Source: Lachnospira sp.
Lineage (GTDB): Bacteria > Bacillota > Clostridia > Lachnospirales > Lachnospiraceae
NCBI GenBank assembly: GCA_028693195.1
Contig: JAQUVV010000004.1
Span: forward strand, 1-35,205
Reading direction: 5' to 3'
Length of the DNA stretch: 35,205 nt
The position numbers were made by a program, and so were the translations under genes. Position 1 is the stretch's first letter. Every line of letters begins with the position of its first letter. Below the pieces are notes generated by a model. It did not search any database and was not told the DNA's origin. It saw only the letters and a list, made by a program, of their open reading frames with translations. Below, piece by piece: positions 28,596 through 35,205 of this stretch.

Positions 28596-29333
28596 TCACA
28601 GCGTAGCTAAATATTTCAAAACACCTTCATATAAAGCCTGTGCAATTTTTTGTTGATATTCCTCTGTACACAGAAGCGTCTTTTCCTCTTGATTTGAGAG
28701 AAATCCACATTCTGCAATGACCGTTGGAATTTTGGTATGTAGAAGCAGATAATACGTATTATCCTCTTTTGCCACACGCTTATTTCCATTGTCCAGACTT
28801 TCAATCAACTGATTCTGTAGTATACCTGCGATTTTCTTTCCATCTGCCGAATACTTATAATAGAACACCTGAGCTCCTTTTACAAGCCCACTTTGAAAAC
28901 TATTTTGATGAATGCTAACAACTAGATTTCCACCACTGTTATTAATGATCTCACATCGCTTCTTCATATCTGCGATTTTCTTATTGCTATCATTATCGTC
29001 ATACAGCCCATTATCTGTAGTTCGCGTCATGACCACTTTGATCTGTGCCGCTTCCAGCAAATCTTTTAGCTTCATCGCAATGGCAAGATTAATATCCTTT
29101 TCCAGTACGCCATCGCTGCTCTCCTTACCCGGGTCAATTCCTCCATGTCCACTGTCAATCACGACACATTTATCCGAATAATTCACAGATATATTTTCAT
29201 CCTCTGGCTCATTCTTACTGCTCTCATTCCAAGTCTCTCTGCTCCCCGCACTGGGAAGCACCACATTTGTCGCAATATAGACCGTCACCAGCATCAACAC
29301 AGACATTACAGAAATCAGAATCCTTCTCTTCAT
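28596..29333 (-). CDS. N-acetylmuramoyl-L-alanine amidase (Amidase_3, CwlD-like)
   Basis: 245 residues with an N-terminal membrane anchor or signal (about 5-25). The zinc ligands are H63 in VIDSGHGGIDPG, E78 in LEKDINLA and H142 in SIHQNS; the catalytic Glu is E208 in IAECGFLSN. The enzyme cleaves the bond between MurNAc and the stem peptide. The compact single-domain build resembles CwlD, which acts with PdaA to make the muramic lactam of spore cortex, but a vegetative role is possible. The GH18 gene precedes it by about 93 bp. Confidence 0.94.
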   Translation of the reverse strand: MKRRILISVMSVLMLVTVYIATNVVLPSAGSRETWNESSKNEPEDENISVNYSDKCVVIDSGHGGIDPGKESSDGVLEKDINLAIAMKLKDLLEAAQIKVVMTRTTDNGLYDDNDSNKKIADMKKRCEIINNSGGNLVVSIHQNSFQSGLVKGAQVFYYKYSADGKKIAGILQNQLIESLDNGNKRVAKEDNTYYLLLHTKIPTVIAECGFLSNQEEKTLLCTEEYQQKIAQALYEGVLKYLATL

Positions 29334-29426
29334 ACCATCCGCCCAGAAGTCCCATTTGTATCAGTATATGAAAAATTAAATTGTAATATGCTATCATTCA
29401 GATTCATGAAGCAATATCAGAAAGTC

Positions 29427-31343
29427 TTACTGCAAATACTGGTTAATCACATTCCATACAGATGCCTTTTCCAGTCCCAGTCTCCACTCTGCGACGCCTG
29501 CCAGACCATACTGCTGAATCTTCTTCATCTTCTCTTCCACAGAGCGATCCTCTTCAAACCAGATTTCGACAGTACCACCATTCCCCTGAACAGACATACA
29601 ATATTGTCCTGCGTCCTCAGACCAGATTGCTGATGTATTATAGACACTCAGCTGATCCAATGCTGCCTGCATTCCAACTGCTACACTTGTGGTTCCAGAC
29701 GTTGTTGTGGTCCACACTCTTGTATAAAATGGAATTGCTGTAATCACCTGTTCCTTTGGAACCTGCTTTAACATATCCTGAATTCCCTCTTCCACAAATG
29801 AAAGCGATGCAACCGAACCTGCTTTCTCAGAGCCAGCATAATGCTCATCATATGCCATCAGAATACAGTAATCTACGAATACCGCCTGTTCCTTCAAGCG
29901 ATAACATGAATTATAACTCTCCGGTTTGTAATTATCTGTCGAGAGTACCAATCCCTTCTCCTCACAGACAACTGACAGTTCTCTCAAGAATTGCAGGAAA
30001 TCTCTACTATAATCTGTACGAATATTTTCAAAGTCAATATTAACTCCATCATATCCATAGACAGCCGCATCACCCACCAGACGCTGAATCATATTTGTTC
30101 TGGCTGTCTTGCTCGAATAAAGAGCCTTAAAATCTACATTTGTATTAAAATCACTAATCAGCGGCCATACCTCCATGCCCTGCTGATGCATATTATTGAC
30201 AAAATCACTGGTTGCGAAGCAGTCCATATTCCCTAATGCATCTGTAATGGTATACCAGGTCGGAGAAATCGTTGTAATTCCTGATGTCTGTGTCAGATAA
30301 TCATCAATATAACTGTTTCCATATTCACTTGCCACCTGAAACCAGACCAGAGAAACCTTGCCCTTGTTGATGGTCTGGTAACTTTCTACAAATGTATCCT
30401 CTGGAATCTCAGTTACCTGCTCTGAAATCGCTCCGTTCTTAATATAGCCTGTGTAGCCAGATGGTGTAATAACTCTGGACCAATCATCGATTCCATCTAC
30501 ATAAATCAGCTTGGTCCCACTATCAACCTCTTCCAGAACCGGACTCTTGATTCCTGCTCTGAAACGAACTGCTGATTTCTTCGTGGCAGTGACTGTCGTC
30601 ATCTCATCCTGAATCATATTAATGCTGACTCTTGCAGGACTGGTTCCATATTCATACGTACAATTTGTATGGGCACCCACAAATTCCCAATTCAGATAAA
30701 GCTCCTGCTCCTGCATAAGTGCAACTGGATGTTCTGATGTATATGTACCACCCTTGCTGTCCTGATATCCAGTCTGCCCAATCGTAAATGTATAGGTCTT
30801 CGTAGAATCTGTATAAAGCACTGCCTGGCTTTCTGTATCATAGTAGTATCTCACATTCAGATTCGATGCAACAAAATCCTGTGGCAGATAAAGCTGCCCC
30901 TCTACATAGATTCCTGTATCTGGATAACTGGTATCATCTAGAATCACCAGATTCTGTTCCTCTTTCGATACTCCAAAATACTCGTAGCCATTCATCTTCT
31001 CTTTTGTTGGCATATTTCTCTGAATAAAGAATCCTGCCACCAGCACCGCCAGAAGACCTGCTGCCACCAGCATGCCAATTCCTATAGGCGAAACTCCTCT
31101 CTTTCTTCGTCTAGCGCCGCCTCTATGATTTGCTTTCTTTCTAGCTGTATTTCTCTGCGCCTTTTCTCTCTCCCGCGCAAACATTCTATCATCAAAATCT
31201 CGAAGTTCATCATATGCCGCAGCATCATCAAGCTCATAATCTATATCATCATAATCTGACGCCTCTCCACCGATTTCAGTGTCGATATCTTCCATTTCCA
31301 GATCAAGTTCGTCCTCATCATATTCGCTATCGTTGTATTTCAT
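29427..31343 (-). CDS. SH3-like domain and GH18 glycoside hydrolase, membrane-anchored
   Basis: About 638 residues from the ATG at 31343, which has GGAG at 6 bases. The first 60 residues are highly acidic (EYDEDELDLEMEDID), then a basic stretch, then one membrane segment (about 90-110). The outer part has a copper-amine-oxidase-like N-terminal region (LYLPQDFVA), an SH3-like domain (AVRFRAGIKSPVLEEVDSGT...YTGYIKNG) and a GH18 domain. The catalytic motif is DGVNIDFENI, with the acidic residues of DxxDxE. GH18 proteins of this build in spore formers act on cortex or wall peptidoglycan. It sits beside a wall amidase gene. Confidence 0.92.
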   Translation of the reverse strand: MKYNDSEYDEDELDLEMEDIDTEIGGEASDYDDIDYELDDAAAYDELRDFDDRMFAREREKAQRNTARKKANHRGGARRRKRGVSPIGIGMLVAAGLLAVLVAGFFIQRNMPTKEKMNGYEYFGVSKEEQNLVILDDTSYPDTGIYVEGQLYLPQDFVASNLNVRYYYDTESQAVLYTDSTKTYTFTIGQTGYQDSKGGTYTSEHPVALMQEQELYLNWEFVGAHTNCTYEYGTSPARVSINMIQDEMTTVTATKKSAVRFRAGIKSPVLEEVDSGTKLIYVDGIDDWSRVITPSGYTGYIKNGAISEQVTEIPEDTFVESYQTINKGKVSLVWFQVASEYGNSYIDDYLTQTSGITTISPTWYTITDALGNMDCFATSDFVNNMHQQGMEVWPLISDFNTNVDFKALYSSKTARTNMIQRLVGDAAVYGYDGVNIDFENIRTDYSRDFLQFLRELSVVCEEKGLVLSTDNYKPESYNSCYRLKEQAVFVDYCILMAYDEHYAGSEKAGSVASLSFVEEGIQDMLKQVPKEQVITAIPFYTRVWTTTTSGTTSVAVGMQAALDQLSVYNTSAIWSEDAGQYCMSVQGNGGTVEIWFEEDRSVEEKMKKIQQYGLAGVAEWRLGLEKASVWNVINQYLQ

Positions 31344-31408
31344 ATTGATCTCCATTCTTTCTATCCTAAATCATAAGGTCCTCATAAACCATGTACCTAA
31401 CCCTAAAA

Positions 31409-31437
31409 ATTATATCTAATTTCCTATAGAAACACAA
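31409..31437 (-). promoter_or_regulatory. Promoter of the GH18 gene
   Basis: Minus strand: -10 TATAAT (31414-31409), 17-bp spacer, weak -35 TTGTGT (31437-31432). This starts RNA near 31402, about 58 bases before the chosen ATG at 31343. It lies just downstream of the terminator of the kinase/ATPase operon. Confidence 0.5.
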
Positions 31438-31449
31438 TCAATTTGTCAC

Positions 31450-31486
31450 AAAAAAGCTGCCACAGTGTTCCACATCTGCAGCAGCT
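31450..31486 (-). terminator. Intrinsic terminator of the kinase/ATPase operon
   Basis: Minus strand: AGCTGC, inner pairs CA/TG and TGT/ACA around a short loop, GCAGCT, then TTTTT. It ends transcription about 240 bases after the ATPase stop codon, leaving an unusually long 3' untranslated region. Confidence 0.82.
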
Positions 31487-31531
31487 CTCCGTATACGAAG
31501 GGAATCCGTATCTTTTCTTGTTTTATTTTTC

Positions 31532-31548
31532 GTAACTGCTCAGTACTT
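31532..31548 (+). repeat. Dispersed palindrome, copy 5 (partial)
   Basis: Reads GTAACTGCTCAGTACTT, agreeing with copy 1 at all but two positions; the second arm is not recognisable. Confidence 0.6.
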
Positions 31549-31721
31549 CACCGTAAAACCGTAGAAGCACTTTACTCAATATGGTTTTCGAAGCAGCCAC
31601 TATTTTGTTGTTATGTGATATATACTTATACTTCACCAGTTCTGGTGTGTTACTGCTGTTCCAGATTACTCATCCTTTCAGCAATATATTGCCCTGTCTT
31701 TTCAGGGTATATTCAGTTCAT

Positions 31722-32348
31722 TCACTCTTCCAGCAGCCTATAGAGCCATGGAATCGTTTCTGCTTTGATATGGAATGGATCTGGTTCCCATGGAATCTGA
31801 AGTACCTTCTCATTTTTTCTATAAGCTGCATCCGTCATTGATACAGTCTTCAGTCTTTTCTTCTCTACTGTCTCCATTAGCCGATTCTGCTTCCAGATGC
31901 ATTCTTTCCATTTCCATGGAACCATTGAAATTACTGCAATTCTCATATCTGCCTGCCACAATTCAGCCGCTTCTTCTATAGAAATGAACTGATTCGCCCT
32001 TAGGCTCTGATCAATAATAATTACATCATAATTTTCACGCAAAATTCCAATCGCTCCACTCTGATAGATACTTTGATAAAAATCAATTCCATAGGCGGAA
32101 AACCCGTGTTCTGCCAGCGCTTTCGTGGATAACCTGACCCTCTTATACTTCATGACATTCTTCATCTGTTCATAGCTTCCATGTTGTCCATATTCCACGA
32201 CTGCCACCCTGCAATGTCTTCCATTTGTAAGATACGTTGCTAACATGACTGCTAGATGTGTTGTTCCAACTCCCTGTGCAAGCCCCGTTACTGCAACAAT
32301 TTTCTTATTTTTTATGAAACCAGTGTAATATCTTTTTAGTTTCAACAC
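31722..32348 (-). CDS. ParA/MinD-like ATPase with altered Walker A (GxGxTH)
   Basis: A 208-residue soluble protein. The N-terminal region reads IVAVTGLAQGVGTTHLAVML, which has the place and shape of a ParA-type deviant Walker A (KGGxGKTT), but the invariant Lys is missing and the motif ends in TTH. The Walker B-like strand is YDVIIIDQS. GVGTTH-type proteins occur widely in Lachnospiraceae, where some lie near pilus or secretion genes; none are seen here. A TTG at 32345 has GAGAGG 6 bases upstream. The gene overlaps the 3' end of the kinase gene by about 40 bases, so the two products are probably coupled. Its job is unknown. Confidence 0.72.
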   Translation of the reverse strand: MLKLKRYYTGFIKNKKIVAVTGLAQGVGTTHLAVMLATYLTNGRHCRVAVVEYGQHGSYEQMKNVMKYKRVRLSTKALAEHGFSAYGIDFYQSIYQSGAIGILRENYDVIIIDQSLRANQFISIEEAAELWQADMRIAVISMVPWKWKECIWKQNRLMETVEKKRLKTVSMTDAAYRKNEKVLQIPWEPDPFHIKAETIPWLYRLLEE

Positions 32349-33672
32349 ATACCTCTCTCATTCCGTTCTTATGATCCGTAATAAGTACCTCTGGCGCAAA
32401 TTCTTCTATCCATCTCTGTATATTTTCTTCAAACAATCTACCAGGTCTGTTCCATTGATAAATACAGGGAATTGCGTAGCATGTGACCTTTTCCTTGAGA
32501 TTTCTGCAATATCTGTAAAACTGCATGCCATTCATATGATTTACAAATATTACATTTCTCTGATTCTCTCTGGCAAATAGCTTCTGCTCATTCTCCGCCC
32601 CATACTTTCCATCTACAACCAATACACAAATCACTTCGTATTGCCCCGATATGCAGCGTTCCTTCCAGATTTTCTCAGACTGGCAAGGCTTTTTATAAGC
32701 GCCTTCATCCACAATAATAACCTGATATGCTTCTGGCTTGCATACAACTCTCCCATGATAATCAGGAAGAATTGATATCCCATGGCATTCATAGATTCCA
32801 TTGGACTGCGGTTTGCCTTCCCCACTTGCTAAGAATAGATGCTGGTTATAGGACGCATCAACGCAGAGCACTGAAAGTCCTTGTTTGCGAAAACATTTTG
32901 CCATAGACAAACATAAATGCGTTGCACCTATACCATGTCTCGCACCTTTGATACGAATTACAATTGAGTGTTCACTGCCGTTTCTCTTCTGCTTTAAATA
33001 CTTCTCTTGTAGCATCTCCATCTCCCTGCGAACGTCTGACACCTGTTGATAGCGCTCTGCTGGATTATGATGCATACATTTTTTTATAATTGGATATAAC
33101 ATGTGTTGACGAATACCATCAACACCAGATTGTACATTTTTCTCATTAAACATGTACAAAAACAACATTCCCAGACTATAAATATCCGCCCGCTGATCCA
33201 GTTCCAGCCTGTGATACTGTTCTGGCGCAGCATAGAATACTGTTCCTTCACATTGACCTTTTTTCTGGTCTCCATTCACCGCATTATCAAAATCAATCAG
33301 CCACACCTGCTTCAGCTCATCAATCATAATATGTTCAGGCTTCAGATCCAAATGAATAATGCCATATTCTCCAAACCCATGAATATACTCAAGAATTTTA
33401 CAAATTTCAATTAATAAATGGAAAATAATGTCAGGTTGAAGTGATTTACTCTGTTTCACGTACTCACTCAAAGATTTACCAGAAATATATTCTTCGATTA
33501 TACAGATACTATTACTATCTTCTTCAATATCATATATTAATGGAATTCCGGGATGTTTCAGATTCTTAATTAGATTCGCTTCCTGCATCAATCGATCTGC
33601 ATTCTGCTCCTTTTTAGAAATGATCTTGGCAGTTCTTAAGACTTCGAGCCTCTTATGCCGTATCAACAGCAC
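32305..33672 (-). CDS. Hanks-type protein kinase fused to a degenerate ParA-like ATPase domain
   Basis: The coordinates begin at the first normal start codon (GTG, 33672), but coding clearly extends to about 33729: the upstream codons read LSEKYEVIKELGESEHSQ, the first kinase strands and Gly-rich loop. From the GTG, the strand-3 Lys is K16, the helix C Glu is E31, and the catalytic loop is H107-L-D109-L-K-P-E-H114, with His where Asn should bind metal. DFG is replaced by D127-F-D129; APE is at 149-151. After about residue 235 comes a second domain starting IKGARHGIGATHLCLSMAK, a ParA-like P-loop without its Lys. No membrane segment or sensor domain is visible. The kinase may be weak or regulatory. 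The next gene encodes a similar ATPase. Confidence 0.85.
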   Translation of the reverse strand: MLLIRHKRLEVLRTAKIISKKEQNADRLMQEANLIKNLKHPGIPLIYDIEEDSNSICIIEEYISGKSLSEYVKQSKSLQPDIIFHLLIEICKILEYIHGFGEYGIIHLDLKPEHIMIDELKQVWLIDFDNAVNGDQKKGQCEGTVFYAAPEQYHRLELDQRADIYSLGMLFLYMFNEKNVQSGVDGIRQHMLYPIIKKCMHHNPAERYQQVSDVRREMEMLQEKYLKQKRNGSEHSIVIRIKGARHGIGATHLCLSMAKCFRKQGLSVLCVDASYNQHLFLASGEGKPQSNGIYECHGISILPDYHGRVVCKPEAYQVIIVDEGAYKKPCQSEKIWKERCISGQYEVICVLVVDGKYGAENEQKLFARENQRNVIFVNHMNGMQFYRYCRNLKEKVTCYAIPCIYQWNRPGRLFEENIQRWIEEFAPEVLITDHKNGMREVCVETKKILHWFHKK

Positions 33673-33744
33673 TTGAGAATGCTCTGATTCACCAAGTTCT
33701 TTTATTACTTCATACTTTTCAGATAACAGTTTCTTTCCTGGGCA

Positions 33745-33752
33745 CCTCCTTT
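33745..33752 (-). promoter_or_regulatory. Strong ribosome binding site without a normal start codon
   Basis: AAAGGAGG (minus strand) stands in the right place for the kinase gene. In the kinase frame the codons that follow the upstream stop TAA are AGG AGG TGC CCA GGA AAG AAA CTG TTA; none is ATG, GTG or TTG until 33672. CTG at 33729 is 15 bases from the site. Confidence 0.7.
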
Positions 33753-33781
33753 ACTCACTGCACTGAACAACTCATAGCACT

Positions 33782-33810
33782 ATCATATACTATCATTCAA
33801 ACATTTGCAA
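33782..33810 (-). promoter_or_regulatory. Promoter of the kinase/ATPase operon
   Basis: Minus strand: -35 TTGCAA (33810-33805), 17-bp spacer, -10 TATGAT (33787-33782). RNA would start near 33775, shortly before the AAAGGAGG site. Confidence 0.5.
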
Positions 33811-33915
33811 TATATTTTTGATATGATAAATGTATTTTATTCAGTCGCACTAGATTCGACATTTTCTCTTAATAATTTCTTTACTTTTTCTTTACGGGAA
33901 CTCGTCCATAAAATC

Positions 33916-33944
33916 TTTACATATCCCACAAAAATGAGTATTAT
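33916..33944 (+). promoter_or_regulatory. Promoter of mecA
   Basis: Plus strand: -35 TTTACA (33916-33921), 17-bp spacer, -10 TATTAT (33939-33944), each with five of six consensus bases. RNA would start about 35 bases before the mecA ATG. Confidence 0.65.
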
Positions 33945-33986
33945 TAAAAGAGATATGTATACCTTTATATGATTGGAAGTGATATT

Positions 33987-34901
33987 ATGAAAATCGAACG
34001 ATTAAGTGAAAACCAGATACGCTGTACCCTGAATAAATCGGATCTTGCATCCAGACAATTAAAGATTAGCGAACTCGCCTATGGCAGTGAGAAAGCAAGA
34101 GAATTATTCCGTGATATGATGCAGCAGGCTTCACATGAGCTCGGCTTTGAAGCAGACGATATTCCTCTGATGATTGAGGCAATTCCTGTATCTTCAGACT
34201 GTATTGTTCTCATTGTCACGAAGGTCGACGACCCAGAAGAGCTTGATACCAGATTTTCTAAGTTCTCCCCTTCCAGTATGGATGACTACGATGATGACTA
34301 TCCATATGGAGATGATATGGAAGTAATTGAGTCAGATAACTATGAACTTCCAACCGCCAGTGATGAACTTGATGCTTTGGAGGCCAACCAGCAGCCAGCT
34401 GCATCTGCCAGCCAAAAGGATGAGGATTCCTCTAGTGACATCCTTAATCTTTTCAGCAAAGTAAAGGATTACCTCAATCAAAGTATAACCGATACGGATT
34501 CAAATCATACAAAGCCTTTTATTCCTTTAGGACAGACGCTCTCCCAGAAGAAAGATTCTACTTCTGCTTCTGCAGAGCCTACAGAACCTGCACCACCAAC
34601 AGATAACACGATTATTCGTGTATTTCAGTTTCAAACTCTGGATGCTGTTTCAGAAGCATCCCGTGCTGTTCAGTCTGTATATAACGATTATAGTTCTGTT
34701 TTCAAGAAACAAAAGGATGGAAAGTATTATCTTGTGTTAAAAAGAACTAACTGTCCAGCAGTGAATTTTAATAAGACCTGTAATATTCTTTCTGAATTCG
34801 GAACACGTGTCTCTTCTAATCCAGCATCACTCAGTTATTTTGAAGAGCATGCAGAATGTATTTCAAGTAAACATGCCATTCAGATTATGGCAAGATTATA
34901 A
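33987..34901 (+). CDS. mecA: MecA-family ClpC adaptor protein
   Basis: About 304 residues from the ATG at 33987 (MKIERLSENQIRCTLNKSDL), which has GGAAGTGAT upstream; the frame opens six codons earlier without a better site. MecA brings substrates to the ClpCP protease and in Bacillus blocks competence. The N-terminal domain has the family pattern (ARELFRDMMQQASHELGFE). The C-terminal domain (IRVFQFQTLDAVSEASRAV ... YYLVLKR ... ILSEFGTRV) binds ClpC in known members. An acidic, low-complexity linker of about 120 residues joins them, which makes this protein longer than Bacillus MecA (about 218). It is divergent from the kinase operon and ends at a terminator. Confidence 0.93.
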   Translation: MKIERLSENQIRCTLNKSDLASRQLKISELAYGSEKARELFRDMMQQASHELGFEADDIPLMIEAIPVSSDCIVLIVTKVDDPEELDTRFSKFSPSSMDDYDDDYPYGDDMEVIESDNYELPTASDELDALEANQQPAASASQKDEDSSSDILNLFSKVKDYLNQSITDTDSNHTKPFIPLGQTLSQKKDSTSASAEPTEPAPPTDNTIIRVFQFQTLDAVSEASRAVQSVYNDYSSVFKKQKDGKYYLVLKRTNCPAVNFNKTCNILSEFGTRVSSNPASLSYFEEHAECISSKHAIQIMARL

Positions 34902-34941
34902 CCCAAAAGAATAAAGTGTTTACCAGCAGTACCTATAAATT

Positions 34942-34990
34942 AAAAAACCGGCATCCATCAGTAATATCTGATAGATACCGGTTTCTTTGT
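34942..34990. terminator. Terminator after mecA, convergent with the DUF1858 gene
   Basis: AAACCGG (34945-34951) and CCGGTTT (34978-34984) enclose CATCAG/CTGATA; a T-rich run follows on the plus strand and an A-rich run precedes, so it can serve both genes. Confidence 0.85.
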
Positions 34991-35046
34991 TTTCATATTC
35001 ATATCACTAAAACTGATGAACAGCCTCTGTAATACAATCCACTGAC

Positions 35047-35205
35047 TTAGCCAACTGACTGCATGTAATTCTGAATCTCTTCAACTAACATATCGCAATC
35101 AATTCCATGAACCATAGCAGCTTCTTCAATTGTCTCACCAGCTGATGATGGACAACCTACACAGTGCATTCCTGAGCCCATAAGAATTGGAATAATTCCA
35201 GCGTC
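35047..35205 (-). CDS. DUF1858 small redox-type protein, 5' end beyond the window
   Basis: The last 52 codons before TAA (35047-35049) read PILMGSGMHCVGCPSSAGET then IEEAAMVHGIDCDMLVEEIQ. This is the DUF1858 pattern: a G-M-H-C-x-G-C-P motif followed by ETxEEAxxxHGID. The two Cys residues (C15 and C18 of the visible part) suggest thiol or metal chemistry. DUF1858 proteins are about 60-80 residues and their role is unsettled; some are annotated as disulfide oxidoreductases or hybrid-cluster-associated. The N-terminus lies outside the right edge. Confidence 0.85.
   Translation of the reverse strand, partial: DAGIIPILMGSGMHCVGCPSSAGETIEEAAMVHGIDCDMLVEEIQNYMQSVG

Larger units (their letters stand above)
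31344..31721 (-). other. 378-bp gap with terminator, promoter, repeat and small palindromes
   Basis: No gene can be supported. From the right: GCAATATATTGC (31681-31692) and CCCTG/CAGGG (31692-31707) just after the ATPase gene; CACCAG-TT-CTGGTG (31634-31647); a copy of the dispersed repeat (31532-31548); an intrinsic terminator (31450-31486) and a promoter for the GH18 gene (31409-31437). A 48-codon open frame on the minus strand (31523-31669) has no normal start site near a ribosome binding site. Confidence 0.6.

Noticed and set aside
29145-29633. 162-codon plus-strand frame opposite the amidase and GH18 genes
   Set aside because: It crosses the junction of two clear minus-strand genes and has no protein motif.
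31523-31669. 48-codon open frame on the minus strand ending LSSYEK
   Set aside because: It opens right after a stop with no ATG or good ribosome binding site, contains a dispersed repeat copy, and resembles no family I know.

Overview
The window looks like a piece of a Lachnospiraceae-type genome (Firmicutes, Clostridia). It is moderately AT-rich, uses AGGAGG-like ribosome binding sites, and almost every gene lies on the minus strand. The gene content fits: an F-type ATP synthase operon with both AtpZ- and AtpI-like accessory genes, a YwmB-family gene, MecA, a protein-arginine-phosphatase-like LMW phosphatase, a TRAP transporter and a YesMN-type two-component system. All assignments come from reading motifs and gene order; no database search was run.

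Layout, left to right. (1) 1-788: a fragment of a 2-oxoacid dehydrogenase E2 gene abuts a 5'-truncated PRPP synthetase gene on the plus strand, which is probably a chimeric junction. (2) 834-6966, minus: a class A penicillin-binding protein, a large membrane-anchored protein of unknown function, and a SAM-dependent methyltransferase. (3) 6967-7581: a 615-bp gap without a credible gene that holds two very large inverted-repeat structures. (4) 7582-15783, minus: a complete ATP synthase operon (atpZ-like, atpI, atpB, E, F, H, A, G, D, C) followed by the ywmB homologue. The c subunit carries the full set of Na+-ligand residues. (5) 16143-24550, minus: a three-gene sensory operon (orphan sugar-type lipoprotein, YesM-like kinase, YesN-like regulator), a terminator, then a TRAP transporter (dctP, dctQ, dctM) and a YcxB-family gene. 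(6) 24758-25225, plus: a DUF402 gene. (7) 25336-31343, minus: dCMP deaminase, upp, rpiB, ywlE-like phosphatase, Sua5/TsaC, a cell-wall amidase and an SH3-GH18 glycosidase. (8) 31722-33729, minus: a Hanks-type kinase fused to a degenerate ParA-like ATPase, with a second ParA-like ATPase downstream. (9) 33987-34901, plus: mecA; and at the right edge a partial DUF1858 gene on the minus strand.

How the parts relate. The order sua5 - ywlE - rpiB - upp ... atp operon - ywmB is the same as the classical Bacillus subtilis block. Here the TRAP/sensor module and the DUF402 gene sit between the nucleotide-salvage part and the ATP synthase part. The sensory triad probably controls the TRAP operon beside it, because the lipoprotein has no ABC permease in the window.

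The most unusual material is non-coding or poorly characterised: the paired giant hairpins at 7037-7482, a dispersed family of about 30-bp palindromes with five intergenic copies, the kinase/ATPase pair whose catalytic motifs are altered and whose kinase N-lobe is encoded upstream of any normal start codon, and the junction at the left end.
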